This document shows positions 29,408 through 39,408 of a DNA stretch of 64,000 nucleotides, one piece after another. Source of the stretch: Bacillus massilioanorexius (GTDB taxonomy: Bacteria; Bacillota; Bacilli; Bacillales; DSM-1321); the NCBI RefSeq assembly GCF_902374955.1, contig NZ_CABKRX010000073.1:1-64000 (forward strand). Direction: 5' to 3'. A model generated the notes under the pieces. It was given only the letters and a program-made list of their open reading frames with translations, made no database searches and was not told the origin of the DNA. Every line of letters begins with the position of its first letter. The stretch's first letter is position 1. The position numbers were made by a program, and so were the translations under genes.

Positions 29408-29563
29408 AGACGTTATCAGTAAGATTTATCATCTTTCACTGATGGATTAATTATACTAATTGGGTTCTTTCTAGGTTGCTTCAAAAACGCTTTATTTTGA
29501 AGTATGGTCATAACTCTAGTTTGAACAGACTAAAGATTGCCTAATAAATACAAGGAGAAAAAT

Positions 29564-30109
29564 ATGAAAAAAGCACAAAAATTATTAGGAGAGGAAAGAC
29601 GCACATATATTATCACTCTCTTAAAAAGTCGAACATCACCTATTACAGGTAGCGAATTAGCCAAAAAGGCAAATGTCAGTAGACAAGTTATTGTCGGTGA
29701 TATTACTTTATTAAAAGCACAGAATGAGCCCATTATTGCTACGAGTCAGGGTTATATATATTTAAATCAAACTAGCCAAGAAGAAATGATTGAACGAACC
29801 ATTGCTTGTTTCCACAAACCAGAAGAAACAGAAGAAGAATTACTGTTACTTGTAGATACAGGTGTGACCGTAAAAGATGTAAAAATCGAACACCCTGTTT
29901 ACGGGGATTTATCTGCATCGATTATGGTCAATAACCGCCGTGAAGTGAAGCAGTTTTTACAAAAAATACAAGAAACAAAGGCTACCTATCTGTCACAACT
30001 TACAAACGGAATTCATATTCATACAATTGCAGCTACTTCTGACCAAATTCTAGATGAGGCAGAAGCCGCATTAAAAGCAGCAGGCTTTCTAGTAACAGAA
30101 AATCATTAA
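29564..30109 (+). CDS. niaR: NAD biosynthesis repressor NiaR (YrxA)
   Basis: Nicotinate-responsive repressor of nadBCA and nifS-niaR. 181 aa: N-terminal winged helix (SGSELAKKANVSRQVIVGDITLLK) and C-terminal 3H domain with conserved histidines (CFHKPEE, IEHPVYG, GIHIHT). The start is ATG 29564 with AAGGAG 8 bases upstream, not the earlier in-frame TTG at 29537. It follows nifS by 156 bases, so autoregulation through the nifS operator is likely. Confidence 0.92.
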   Translation: MKKAQKLLGEERRTYIITLLKSRTSPITGSELAKKANVSRQVIVGDITLLKAQNEPIIATSQGYIYLNQTSQEEMIERTIACFHKPEETEEELLLLVDTGVTVKDVKIEHPVYGDLSASIMVNNRREVKQFLQKIQETKATYLSQLTNGIHIHTIAATSDQILDEAEAALKAAGFLVTENH

Positions 30110-30150
30110 AAAAGTAGCACCTCATAATCATACGAGAGGTGCCACTTTTT
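30109..30150. terminator. Bidirectional terminator between niaR and pheA
   Basis: AAAAAGTAGCACCTC / GAGAGGTGCCACTTTTT stem between the convergent genes, with A and T runs on both sides. Confidence 0.9.
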
Positions 30151-30153
30151 ATT

Positions 30154-31032
30154 TTACGAAAGCGTATCGCATGTTTGTAGTCCCTGAATAGAAAAACTTC
30201 GATAACTACCTAGAATAGATACCGAGCAACCTAACGCTTCAAGCTCTTGAATGGCTCCTGGAATTAAAACTTCATCCATTGCCATTTCGATATCAATTAA
30301 AAAGAAATAATTCCCTAGTCCTGTTTTCTTCGGGCGTGATTCTATTTTGGACATATTCAGATTTCTCCAAGAAAATGCAGATAAAACCTGATGCAATGAC
30401 CCTGGATGATTTTCTGGTAATTCTATCATTAAGGTTGTTTTTGGTCCATTTTCTATTGCATTCGTATGTGTAAATTCTACTTCCTTTTTTGACACAACAA
30501 TAAATCTAGTTGTATTGTGATCATAGTCATGAATATTCGGTTTAACAATGCTTAGCCCATATTCATAAGCAGCTAACTCACTAGCAATCGCAGCTATTTT
30601 CAATTCTGGATTTTGCATGACATATTCCGCTGCTGCAGCTGTAGAAGTAAAGTTTTCACTTGGCACTCCTCTTAATTCTTTATGAAGAAACTTATGACAC
30701 TGAGCAATAGCATGTGAATGTGAGTATACATTCGTTACTGCTTTCCACTGATCTTCATTTTGAGGATGAACCATAAAATGCTGTTGGATTGGCGTATTAA
30801 TTTCTCCCTGAATAGGTAGCTTCACTTCATGCACTAAATAATCTAGCGTAATGGTCACCGAACCCTCTAAGGCATTTTCTAATGGGACAACTGCCGCATC
30901 TGCTTCATCATTCATAACAGCATCCAAACACTCAGGAATCGTCTTCATCGGTTGAATTTCTTCATTTGGAAATGCCTTTACAACCGTATAATGATTAAAG
31001 GTCGCTTTTGGACCTAGAAATACAATTTTCAT
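30154..31032 (-). CDS. pheA: Prephenate dehydratase
   Basis: Makes phenylpyruvate for phenylalanine synthesis. 292 aa: N-terminal type-2 periplasmic-fold catalytic domain (MKIVFLGPKATFNHYTV; AAVVPLENALEGSVTITLDYL; DHNTTRFIVVSK with the TRF catalytic triplet) and a C-terminal ACT domain (HPGSLHQVLSAFSWRNLNMSKIESRP) for feedback by Phe. In Bacillus pheA normally follows pheB directly; here 3 kb of chemoreceptor sequence lies between them. Confidence 0.97.
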   Translation of the reverse strand: MKIVFLGPKATFNHYTVVKAFPNEEIQPMKTIPECLDAVMNDEADAAVVPLENALEGSVTITLDYLVHEVKLPIQGEINTPIQQHFMVHPQNEDQWKAVTNVYSHSHAIAQCHKFLHKELRGVPSENFTSTAAAAEYVMQNPELKIAAIASELAAYEYGLSIVKPNIHDYDHNTTRFIVVSKKEVEFTHTNAIENGPKTTLMIELPENHPGSLHQVLSAFSWRNLNMSKIESRPKKTGLGNYFFLIDIEMAMDEVLIPGAIQELEALGCSVSILGSYRSFSIQGLQTCDTLS

Positions 31033-31074
31033 TCTTCCTTGAAGCCTCCCTTTATCAAACGTTTATATTGCTCT

Positions 31075-31103
31075 ATGTTAGGTTATTTTTAGAATTTTGA
31101 CAA
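31075..31103 (-). promoter_or_regulatory. Putative sigma-A promoter of pheA
   Basis: TTGTCA (31098-31103) and TAACAT (31075-31080) with 17 bases between, minus strand, 43 bases before the pheA start. Needed if pheA is cut off from pheB. Confidence 0.45.
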
Positions 31104-31243
31104 TGTTTTTGCTATATAAAATTTATTATATTTTTCCCAAAAAGTAGGTTGTTTATCATATATCTACTTCCTTCTTTTTCTGATTAAGAGACTCTTTTCC
31201 TAATCTAATATAGGAAAATTTATCTACAATTTGCATGAATATG

Positions 31244-31270
31244 TTAATATTTGTCGATATTTGACGATAT
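31244..31270 (+). promoter_or_regulatory. Sigma-D-like promoter of the chemoreceptor gene
   Basis: TTAA, 15 bases, GACGATAT: close to the motility sigma-D consensus TAAA-N15-GCCGATAT, 55 bases before the receptor ATG. Confidence 0.65.
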
Positions 31271-31324
31271 TTAATGTGTTTACCTCTTTTTCCAGATTGA
31301 TTAATGAATGAAGGAGATATTGTA

Positions 31325-33064
31325 ATGAAGAAAAAGTTTATTTCAATTCGACGAAAGTTAGTTATTTTATGTTTTTTATTATTATTAATACCAACCTCCA
31401 TTATCGGAATCAGTATTTTTACTATTTCGAAATCACAATTAAATGAAGCTGGTCAAGAACAGCTTGAAAAAAGTACAAATATGATAATCGGAATGATTGC
31501 TCTATTAAATAAAGATGTAGAAGCTGGAAAGATGACATTACCTGAAGCCCAGGAAAAGCTTCGACAAGAATTATTCGGTGAAAAAGATGAAAATAATATT
31601 CGACCCATAAAAGAAGAATATACATTTGGGAAAACAGGATATGTTTGGGCTATGGACGAACACGGAGTAATGGTCATGGATCCTGCAAATGAAGGAATTA
31701 GTATTTTAAACACAAAATCCGTAGATGGAAAGAACATTGCTCAGGAAGTATTGAAGCATGCTGATAAAGGTGGCTTCATTTCTTATAAAGTAAAAAACAA
31801 TAAAACAGGTAAAGTCGAGCAGCAATTCTCTTATGTCCAAAAAGACCCGTATTGGGGGTGGAATATCGGATCAGGAGCCTATGACTCTGAATTTAACAGC
31901 GATGCATCAACAATAGCGAATATTATGACCATCATCTCCATTGTTTCCATCATCATAGGAAACATTATTAGTTACATGTATTCAGTTCGTTTAACGAAAC
32001 CACTAAATCAAATTAGCCATCAATTAACACTTGCTTCAGCTGGTGATTTTACTGGTGATGGCGTCAAGATTTATACGAAAGATGAGCTTGGTCAGTTGGC
32101 GAAAGATTTTAATAATATGAAGAAAAAGCTAACAGAATTAATTCGTGAGGTTACTAGCTCTACAGAGCACGTTGCTGCCTCGTCTGAACAATTATCGGCA
32201 AGTGCAGAAGAAACAAGTAAGGCATCTGAAGAAATTTCAAGAACAATTCAATTTTTCACAAGTAGTGCTGGTCACAGTAATACAAGCTTAGGAGATAGTG
32301 CACAATCGTTAGAACAAGTAACTTATGCCATTCAAAACCTAGCTGAAAACTCTTCACTTATTTCAGAGACGGGTTCAATGATTGTGGAGCAAGCTCAAAT
32401 AGGTAATGAACATGTAGAAAAAACAGTGCAACAAATAAACTCCATTAATCAGCGTGTTATTGAAAGTTCTGAAGTTCTTCAGCTTTTAGATAAAAGCTCC
32501 AATGAAATTGATGAAATATCAAAAGTGATTAATGATATTGCTAATCAGACGAACCTATTAGCTCTCAATGCTGCTATTGAAGCAGCTAGAGCCGGTGAAC
32601 ATGGAAAAGGCTTTGCTGTTGTAGCAGATGAAGTGCGAAAGTTAGCTGAGCAGTCACAAGCTTCCTCAAAGCAAATTTCTGAGCTTATTAGAGAAATTCA
32701 AACGAACATGGAACGCTCTACAGCATCTATGGATCAAGTAAAAATAGAAACAAAAGAAGGATTAAAAGTTGTTGAACAAACAGAAATAAGCTTTAAAGAA
32801 ATCGTTAATGCAATGGATAAACTAGGAGCTAAGATTACCGAAATGGCGGCAACAGTAGAGGAAATGTCAGCAAGCTCACAGGAAGTTTCAGCAACCGTAA
32901 CCAGTATATCCAATGCCACAAAAGATGCCTCTTTACAATTCAAGAAAGTAGCTGCTTCAACCGAAGAGCAATTGGCATCAATGGAGGAAATCACTACTTC
33001 TGCTAATTCTTTATCTACACTAGCAGCAGATTTACAACTAATGGTAGGTAGATTTAAAATTTAA
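31325..33064 (+). CDS. Methyl-accepting chemotaxis protein
   Basis: Transmembrane chemoreceptor, 579 aa. TM1 (about 14-34), an extracellular Cache-type sensor ([19 protein letters not shown] and [13 protein letters not shown] are typical), TM2 (about 195-215), HAMP, then a long coiled-coil signalling domain with the conserved hairpin tip [40 protein letters not shown]. The ATG at 31325 follows GAAGGAG; an ATG 21 bases upstream lacks such a site. A sigma-D-like promoter precedes it. It lies antisense to the flanking pheA and pheB. Confidence 0.95.
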   Translation: MKKKFISIRRKLVILCFLLLLIPTSIIGISIFTISKSQLNEAGQEQLEKSTNMIIGMIALLNKDVEAGKMTLPEAQEKLRQELFGEKDENNIRPIKEEYTFGKTGYVWAMDEHGVMVMDPANEGISILNTKSVDGKNIAQEVLKHADKGGFISYKVKNNKTGKVEQQFSYVQKDPYWGWNIGSGAYDSEFNSDASTIANIMTIISIVSIIIGNIISYMYSVRLTKPLNQISHQLTLASAGDFTGDGVKIYTKDELGQLAKDFNNMKKKLTELIREVTSSTEHVAASSEQLSASAEETSKASEEISRTIQFFTSSAGHSNTSLGDSAQSLEQVTYAIQNLAENSSLISETGSMIVEQAQIGNEHVEKTVQQINSINQRVIESSEVLQLLDKSSNEIDEISKVINDIANQTNLLALNAAIEAARAGEHGKGFAVVADEVRKLAEQSQASSKQISELIREIQTNMERSTASMDQVKIETKEGLKVVEQTEISFKEIVNAMDKLGAKITEMAATVEEMSASSQEVSATVTSISNATKDASLQFKKVAASTEEQLASMEEITTSANSLSTLAADLQLMVGRFKI

Positions 33065-33077
33065 TATTTTTACTAAT

Positions 33078-33119
33078 GTACATAATAGAGCGATAAAAAT
33101 CTCAATCTCTATTATGTAC
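33078..33119 (+). terminator. Probable terminator of the chemoreceptor gene
   Basis: Perfect 13-base stem GTACATAATAGAG / CTCTATTATGTAC shortly after the stop; T run weak. Confidence 0.6.
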
Positions 33120-33124
33120 ACTTC

Positions 33125-33235
33125 ATTATTAATAAAGGCTATGTTAAATACTGATTGTTGATAATGGTTCCAATCCTGTTCACGGATTTCTATCCATTTT
33201 TTCATTCAACAGTAACAAACAAAGCCTTAATAAAC
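33125..33235. repeat. Family 2 repeat fragment between receptor copies
   Basis: GGCTATGTTAAATACTG ... AATGGTTCCAATCCTGTTC resembles the starts of the stretches at 25.86 and 57.30 kb. Non-coding. Confidence 0.4.
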
Positions 33236-33252
33236 GGTAAGGAGAAGAAAGT

Positions 33253-34002
33253 ATGAAGAAAAGGTTTTTCACTTTAAGGAAAAAGCTTGTAATTTTTAGC
33301 CTTTTATTATTAATTATCCCTTCTTGGACTATTACCCTAATCACCTATTTTATGTCACTCAACAATTTTGAATATTCAGTCATTTCAACGGTATGTACGT
33401 TTACATCCTATTCATTTCTTATAATTGGAGGTATTTGTGCCTTTTTTTACTCAGGAAAGCTTACATAACCAATAATAAAAATAAGCAACGAATTGACTAA
33501 AACGGCTGCAGGTGATTTTACAGGTGAAAATGTTCAAATTCAATCCAAAGATGAACTTGGACAATTAGCTAAGGACTTTAATCATATGAAAAAGCAATTA
33601 AAACATTTAATTGGTGAGGTAGCCAATTCAGCTGAACAAGTGGCGGCTTCTGAACAATTAACAGCTAGTGCGGAAGAAACAAATAGAACAGCAGAAGAAA
33701 TGACACAGTCGATTCAATTAATCGCTAACGGTGCTGAACGAAGTAATCAACATCTAATTGAAAGCTCTCATTCATTAGATGAAATTACGTTAGCTATCCA
33801 TAATTTAGCTAAAAATTCTTCTACCATTTCAGAAACTGGTTCTATCATAATTGACCAAGCTAAGTTCGGAAATTCAGATGTAGATCAAACTGTCAAACAA
33901 ATTCACTCTATTAATGATAAAGTCATAGAAAGTAGTAACGTATTACAACTACTCGACACTCGCTCTAATGAAAAAGAGGCTGTCTCAACGTCAACCGTTT
34001 AA
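33253..34002 (+). pseudogene. Decayed chemoreceptor copy
   Basis: A degraded paralog of the preceding chemoreceptor. It keeps an RBS and N terminus (MKKRFFTLRKKLVIF), but TM1 runs almost directly into TM2, so the roughly 160-residue sensor domain is missing. A TAA at 33466-33468 interrupts the frame at the position of LTKP in the intact copy (LT-stop-P). The HAMP and first helical part follow in the same frame ([25 protein letters not shown]), one serine codon is lost (VAASEQL against VAASSEQL), and the sequence breaks off after LLDTRSNE, before the signalling tip, running into the pheB terminator. It cannot make a working receptor. Confidence 0.9.
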
Positions 34003-34015
34003 AACAGCCTCTTTT
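33972..34015 (-). terminator. Terminator of the obg-pheB transcript
   Basis: AAAAGAGGCTGT / ACAGCCTCTTTT stem just downstream of the pheB stop on the minus strand; it overlaps the truncated end of the receptor pseudogene. Confidence 0.85.
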
Positions 34016-34032
34016 AGTAGCTTTGTTCTCTC

Positions 34033-34491
34033 TTATGCTCCTGAGCCTAATACTTCTACCTTATCTACAAATTCTAATCGTTTTAAATTCGTTAATAATC
34101 CATCTATCGTCGTATTCATGGAGCTTACATTTAATGATAAAGTCACATTCGCTCTTCCTTGGATAGGAATCGTTTGATGTATGGTTAATACATTACAACC
34201 TGATTCAGCCACAATGCCTAATAAATTAGACAATGTACCCGAACGATCTTCGAGGTGAAAAAACAATGTGATGATCTTTTCTTTTACGATCGTATGAAAT
34301 GGAAATACTGTATCACGATATTTATAAAACGCACTACGACTTAAATCAACCTTCTGAACCGCTTCCCACACTGATTCTGCCTTCCCACGTTGAATAAGCT
34401 CTTTTGCATCCAAAGTCTTTTGCATCGCTTCAGGTAACACATCTTCACGAACTAAATAAAATTTATGATCGTTCTTTTTCAAAGTATCCAC
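34033..34491 (-). CDS. pheB: ACT domain protein PheB
   Basis: 152 aa, UPF0735 family. N-terminal helical part with a short HTH-like stretch ([26 protein letters not shown]) and a C-terminal ACT domain ([41 protein letters not shown]). It is linked genetically to phenylalanine synthesis in Bacillus, probably as a regulator rather than an enzyme. Nine bases after obg, so cotranscribed with it. Confidence 0.92.
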   Translation of the reverse strand: MDTLKKNDHKFYLVREDVLPEAMQKTLDAKELIQRGKAESVWEAVQKVDLSRSAFYKYRDTVFPFHTIVKEKIITLFFHLEDRSGTLSNLLGIVAESGCNVLTIHQTIPIQGRANVTLSLNVSSMNTTIDGLLTNLKRLEFVDKVEVLGSGA

Positions 34492-34500
34492 CCCAAAATG

Positions 34501-35790
34501 TTACTCTACAAATTCAAACTCAAATTCACAAATTTTAACGATATCACCATCTTTTGCTCCTCGTTCTCTTAATGCATCATCCACTCCATATGAGCGAAGT
34601 TGTCTTGCAAATCGAGCAATAGAAGCATCTCGATTGAAGTCAGTCATGACAAACAATCTTTCAATCTTATCACCAGTAACGACAAAGCGACCATCTGGTT
34701 CACGAGAAATTTCAAATTCTTTTGTATCATCTTCAAATTTGTACATAACACGATGAACACCAGCTTCCTCAGACTCATGCTCAAGAGGAAACTCAGGAGT
34801 TTCTTCAAGCTTATCTGCTACTGCAAATAATAACTCTCGAATACCCTCACGTGTGAATGAAGATATAGGGAAGATTGGTAGATCCTCTCCAACTTTTTCT
34901 TTAAAAGCTTTTAAATTTTCCTCTGAATCAGGCATATCCATTTTATTTGCTGCAATAATCTGTGGTCTTTCTGTTAAACGAAGATTATATTCTTTCAACT
35001 CATTATTAATGGTAACATAATCTTCGTATGGGTCTCTTCCTTCTAGTCCCGACATATCTATAACATGTACAATTACTCTTGTTCTCTCGATATGTCTTAA
35101 GAATTGATGACCAAGCCCTACTCCTTCAGACGCACCTTCAATCAGACCTGGAAGATCAGCCATAACAAAGCTACGATTATCCTCAGTTGCTACCACTCCT
35201 AAATTAGGTGTAATCGTTGTGAAATGGTATTCAGCGATTTTCGGTTTAGCCGCTGAAACGACGGATAGTAATGTAGATTTACCTACACTCGGGAATCCTA
35301 CAAGACCAACATCCGCTAATAATTTCAATTCTAAAATCACATTACGTTCTTGACCTGGTTCTCCATTTTCAGCAATTTCTGGTGCTGGATTGGCTGGAGT
35401 AGCAAAACGAGTATTCCCCCGACCTCCACGTCCACCTTTCGCTATAATGGCCGTTTGACCGTGCTCAGTTAAATCAGCAATAACCTGATTTGTTTGTTCA
35501 TCACGAACAACAGTACCCGGTGGAACCTTTACAATCATATCCTCTGCATTTTTTCCATGCATACCTTTAGACATGCCATGCACTCCACGATCTGCTTTAA
35601 AATGCTTTTTAAAGCGAAAATCTACAAGAGTACGTAGTCCTTCTTCAACCTGAAACACAACATTTGCACCTTTACCGCCATCTCCACCTGCTGGTCCACC
35701 ATTTGGAACATATTTTTCACGACGGAATGCAACCATTCCATTTCCGCCATCTCCACCTCTAACATATATCTTAACTTGATCGACGAACAT
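34501..35790 (-). CDS. obg: GTPase Obg/CgtA
   Basis: Essential ribosome-associated GTPase involved in 50S assembly and stress/sporulation signalling. 429 aa: Gly-rich Obg fold (residues 1-158; [33 protein letters not shown]), G domain with GFPSVGKST, the DLPG motif ([11 protein letters not shown]) and NKMD, then the Bacillus-type OCT domain. Its usual partner spo0B lies 53 bases upstream. Confidence 0.98.
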   Translation of the reverse strand: MFVDQVKIYVRGGDGGNGMVAFRREKYVPNGGPAGGDGGKGANVVFQVEEGLRTLVDFRFKKHFKADRGVHGMSKGMHGKNAEDMIVKVPPGTVVRDEQTNQVIADLTEHGQTAIIAKGGRGGRGNTRFATPANPAPEIAENGEPGQERNVILELKLLADVGLVGFPSVGKSTLLSVVSAAKPKIAEYHFTTITPNLGVVATEDNRSFVMADLPGLIEGASEGVGLGHQFLRHIERTRVIVHVIDMSGLEGRDPYEDYVTINNELKEYNLRLTERPQIIAANKMDMPDSEENLKAFKEKVGEDLPIFPISSFTREGIRELLFAVADKLEETPEFPLEHESEEAGVHRVMYKFEDDTKEFEISREPDGRFVVTGDKIERLFVMTDFNRDASIARFARQLRSYGVDDALRERGAKDGDIVKICEFEFEFVE

Positions 35791-35843
35791 TAAATCACTT
35801 CCTCTTTCGAATAAAACTTTTGCTGATTTCTATGTAGCTATTA

Positions 35844-36383
35844 TTAAGAGTGACAATTCCAGCTTATATCAAACACAAGTTCTTCATTTGTGAACGATGC
35901 CATTGTAACTGTTGCTAATGATGGCACTACTTTAAGAAAAGAATCAATAGCATCCATATCTATAATCTTACCCTCTAAATCGAAGGTAAATCTAAGATGA
36001 TTTTCACTTTCATAAATGACTACCCTTAAATCATTTTGTTCATAAGAATCTAATGCAGCTTGAAGAACACCAAAAAAAGATTCCATCCAGCTATACATTA
36101 AATCATCTACATTGAGAGAGCCCTTTGTTACTTGCAGAACTTCATAATTCAATATAAAAGAAAAGTCTCTCCATTTACTAGTAATGAATAGTTCTGTTAG
36201 TTTTGGCATCTGTAAATTAGAGAGCTTTGCTTCGTTCTTAGCCTCACTAATTATTGTTTCAATTATTTCCTTTACATAATCCCCTTTGTCTAATTCTAAG
36301 TTGCCCTTTATTAACTGTATCTTATTTAGCCAATCATGTCTTGCATAGCCTAATAATTCTACAATACCCCATTTTTTATCCAT
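35844..36383 (-). CDS. spo0B: Sporulation phosphotransferase Spo0B
   Basis: Relays phosphate between Spo0F and Spo0A in the sporulation phosphorelay. 179 aa. The histidine helix motif YARHDWLNKIQLIKGNLE contains the phosphorylated His (H17). The C-terminal half has a GHKL-like fold without ATP-binding motifs. Conserved pairing with obg. Confidence 0.92.
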   Translation of the reverse strand: MDKKWGIVELLGYARHDWLNKIQLIKGNLELDKGDYVKEIIETIISEAKNEAKLSNLQMPKLTELFITSKWRDFSFILNYEVLQVTKGSLNVDDLMYSWMESFFGVLQAALDSYEQNDLRVVIYESENHLRFTFDLEGKIIDMDAIDSFLKVVPSLATVTMASFTNEELVFDISWNCHS

Positions 36384-36785
36384 AAAAATAATCTCCCAAC
36401 TTAAAATTACACGTTTGTAAAATTTTAAATCAATCCCATTTGCTCACATATGTTTAGTATATCAGAAAAGAAATAATTGTTAATGAGTAATATAATGAGG
36501 GTCTAATAATGAGGAAACATTATAAGAACATAAGCGCAAGCGCCTTGCAAGTATGGAACAACAGCTTGCACATCAATTCCAGTGACTACACCGCTGTGAC
36601 TTGGCTGTAACTTACATCCAATTGGCCTCTGACTAGCATAAGACAAGCCATCTAGAGATATTTTGCCTCTCTGCTTAGATGGTTTGGCTTATGCTTTCAA
36701 AGGGCTAGACGCTGTTGCTAGACTTCAACATATTCCAATAAAAAAGTGATACATAAGTCTAGAATATATGAATTTCGCTAACTAC
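36384..36785. other. Intergenic region between rpmA and spo0B
   Basis: No gene seen. It holds a large family 1 repeat (36529-36726) and presumably the spo0B-obg promoter near 36400-36500. Confidence 0.4.
36529..36726. repeat. Dispersed intergenic repeat, family 1 (copy B)
   Basis: Starts with ATAAGCGCAAGCGCCTTG and ends GGGCTAGACGCTGTTGCTAGAC. The inner part has a long imperfect hairpin, GCATAAGACAAGCCATCTAG pairing with a complementary GGTTTGGCTTATGC. Confidence 0.75.
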
Positions 36786-36787
36786 AA

Positions 36788-36819
36788 AGAAAACTCTAAC
36801 CTAAAAGGCTAGAGTTTTC
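36788..36819 (-). terminator. Terminator of rplU-prp-rpmA
   Basis: AAAACTCTAACC / GGCTAGAGTTTT stem downstream of the rpmA stop. Confidence 0.85.
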
Positions 36820-36831
36820 GGTTAAAAGCAA

Positions 36832-37134
<303 letters not shown>

Positions 37135-37467
37135 CTATTTATTGAGGTTAATTTTTATATATTTCCCATAATCTCTTTGAATTGTTTGTAAAGAAACAAG
37201 CATTGCTTCTAATAAAAGCTGTACCTTATCTTGTGTATCCGCTGATAAATCAGCTGGAATTTCACAACGTAGGTAACCACCGTCACCGTTCGTATCAATA
37301 ATGGGCTCAACATCCGTTAAGCTTATTATGCTATTCACGGTTCCAAAAGAAACTGCTGATGCTCCTGCACAAACAATATCCGAACCATGTTTTGCAAAAT
37401 TAGCATGACCATTCATAGTGAAAGAAGCAATCTTTCCCTGCTTATAATCAAATTTTACAGTAATCAT
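37135..37467 (-). CDS. prp: Ribosomal-processing cysteine protease Prp
   Basis: 110 aa protease that cleaves the N-terminal extension of L27. The catalytic pair is visible as the His in NGHANFA and the Cys in GSDIVCAGAS. Located between rplU and rpmA, the invariant arrangement in Firmicutes. Confidence 0.95.
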   Translation of the reverse strand: MITVKFDYKQGKIASFTMNGHANFAKHGSDIVCAGASAVSFGTVNSIISLTDVEPIIDTNGDGGYLRCEIPADLSADTQDKVQLLLEAMLVSLQTIQRDYGKYIKINLNK

Positions 37468-37475
37468 CGTTCACC

Positions 37476-37784
37476 TTACGCGTTGATTGCTTCGATAACA
37501 ACTTTAGTGTATGGTTGACGGTGACCTTGTTTTTTATGATAGTTTTTCTTCGCTTTGTATTTGAAAACGATGATTTTCTTTTGTTTGCCTTGTTTTTCAA
37601 CTTTACCTGTTACAGTAACGCCTTCAACAGTTGGGCTACCAACTTTCACGTTTTCTCCACCTACGAATAAAACTTTGTCAAATGTAACTGTTTCGCCTTC
37701 AGCTGCGTTTAGTTTTTCAACGTAAACTACATCTCCAGCAGCTACTTTGATTTGTTTACCACCAGTTTCGATAATTGCGTACAT
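37476..37784 (-). CDS. rplU: 50S ribosomal protein L21
   Basis: 102 aa, complete ([14 protein letters not shown] ... [17 protein letters not shown]). First gene of rplU-prp-rpmA, preceded by an L21-type mRNA leader. Confidence 0.98.
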   Translation of the reverse strand: MYAIIETGGKQIKVAAGDVVYVEKLNAAEGETVTFDKVLFVGGENVKVGSPTVEGVTVTGKVEKQGKQKKIIVFKYKAKKNYHKKQGHRQPYTKVVIEAINA

Positions 37785-37789
37785 ACTTG

Positions 37790-37898
37790 CACCTCCTCAT
37801 AATAGTTAAGACTCGCCGATCACAGGTGATTTACAGAAAAGCAAATACTTTATACCTGATCTGAGCGGTTGTAGCTAAGGTGCGCTACAAACATAACA
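37790..37898 (-). ncRNA. L21 leader RNA
   Basis: Structured 5' leader of rplU. The minus strand carries the hallmark of Firmicute L21 leaders: a start-proximal stem and a conserved block around AAATCACCTGTGATCGGCGAG. These cis-elements are thought to mediate autogenous control by L21. Confidence 0.7.
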
Positions 37899-37903
37899 AG
37901 AGA

Positions 37904-37933
37904 ATACTATCATAAAAACAGCAAAGCTGTCAA
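37904..37933 (-). promoter_or_regulatory. Promoter of the rplU operon
   Basis: TTGACA (37928-37933), 18 bases, TAGTAT (37904-37909) on the minus strand; strong sigma-A match placed just before the L21 leader. Confidence 0.8.
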
Positions 37934-37968
37934 CTTGTTTTCATCCTAATTCACTTTCATCCATCACT

Positions 37969-39390
37969 TTATTCAAGTAATTGTTTAATAGTGAAATACG
38001 GTTTCTCCGCTTCTATAATATTCGCTTTCATTTTTATTCCTGAGTCTGTTTCTAACTTCTCCTTATACCAATGATTTCCCCCTGAAAACCATTGCCAAAT
38101 ATCATTTGTTAAATCAATGATAGCTGTTCGATAATCGCTATTTCGATACATCAATAATTCACGCTCTAAACGAAACGCTGCTGCCTGAGCACTTTCCACT
38201 CTCCCGACTCCCTTACAGGTTGGACAGATGGAAGTAGAGTATTGTAATAAAGACGAGGATGTTACCTTCCTAGTTAATTGCAATATACCCAATTCTGTAA
38301 ATCCCATTATTTTCGTTGTGACAGAATCTAACTTTATCACTTTTTTTATTTCTTCAATCACTAATTGTTGATCACTTTTGTTGGTAAAATTAATAAAATC
38401 AATCAAAATCATGCCACTAAGATTACGTAATTGTATTTGCTTCATACTTTCTTTAGCAGCCAAAAGATTGACGGATAATAAGGTATTTTCCTTATTGTTC
38501 TTTCCTGTAAATTTGCCTGTATTAACATCAATTGTAGTCATAGCCTCTCCTTCTTCAATAACGAGGAAGCTACCGTTCTCTAACCAGACAATTCGTTTTT
38601 TCAACCTTTCGATTTTATCTTCAATATCAAAAGCAACAAATATATTTTCTTTCTCTCGACTGTAAACAAACTCCCATTGGTCATCTGCTAGTTCTTTTAG
38701 CATTTGATACATGGAAAAATCATCAAGATAAACAACACCTTGTGCATTCTTCATTTCAGAACGGATCAATTGAAAAAGTTTATTTTGTTTCTGCACCATA
38801 CTCGGTACTTTCACATTACTTATTTTCTTTTGCAACTCTTGGTATTGTTCACGACAATTCTTCAACTCGTTTAGAAAAAATTCAACATCCTTTGATACCA
38901 TTTCTGTCCGAATTAACATACCTTCCTTAGGTTGTAGGTTCTCTTTCGCTATTTTATTCCATTTACTACGCTCAGTTAGCGAAACCTTTTTTGAAATAGC
39001 AATATAATTCTGATGCGGTGTATACACCATAAAAGGAGTAGATATTTCAACATAACCAGTAACTCTTGCACCTTTATGCTCTGTCTCATCTCGGACAACT
39101 TGGACAAGTATTTTTTCACCCTGAGTTATAACCTGGGAAATGGATGTACCTTTTTCTTTTGATGCATAAGCAATAATATCTTCCTTATGAAGAAAGCCAT
39201 TTTTATTACTACCAAAATTAACAAAAGCTGCATCCATTCCTGGTACAATTTTTTCCACTCGAGCAATATAAATATTTCCAACGAGACTTTCTTCGTATGT
39301 ATTCATTAAATGCAGCTTTTGAAGCTGATCATCCTCTAAAACAGCGATTCTTTTTTCTCTAGACAAACTATTAACAACAATTTTCCTCAT
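37969..39390 (-). CDS. rng: Ribonuclease G/E family endonuclease
   Basis: RNase E/G-type endoribonuclease, about 473 aa. S1-like RNA-binding part at the N terminus (GNIYIARVEKIVPGMDAAFVNFG), catalytic DNase I-like region with metal-binding Asp in TTIDVNTGKF and MILIDFINF, and the zinc-link Cys pair in CPTCKG near residue 393. Start: ATG 39388-39390 (MRKIVVNSLSREKR) with AAGAAGGGA upstream; a 10-residue longer frame comes from the adjacent repeat. B. subtilis lacks this gene, but many other Bacillaceae carry it here. Confidence 0.95.
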   Translation of the reverse strand: MRKIVVNSLSREKRIAVLEDDQLQKLHLMNTYEESLVGNIYIARVEKIVPGMDAAFVNFGSNKNGFLHKEDIIAYASKEKGTSISQVITQGEKILVQVVRDETEHKGARVTGYVEISTPFMVYTPHQNYIAISKKVSLTERSKWNKIAKENLQPKEGMLIRTEMVSKDVEFFLNELKNCREQYQELQKKISNVKVPSMVQKQNKLFQLIRSEMKNAQGVVYLDDFSMYQMLKELADDQWEFVYSREKENIFVAFDIEDKIERLKKRIVWLENGSFLVIEEGEAMTTIDVNTGKFTGKNNKENTLLSVNLLAAKESMKQIQLRNLSGMILIDFINFTNKSDQQLVIEEIKKVIKLDSVTTKIMGFTELGILQLTRKVTSSSLLQYSTSICPTCKGVGRVESAQAAAFRLERELLMYRNSDYRTAIIDLTNDIWQWFSGGNHWYKEKLETDSGIKMKANIIEAEKPYFTIKQLLE

Positions 39391-39408
39391 AAAAAATCCC
39401 TTCTTGTG

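Noticed and set aside
31156..31401. 81-codon minus-strand frame before pheA
   Set aside because: Overlaps the start of the intact chemoreceptor gene and its sigma-D-like promoter; no RBS.
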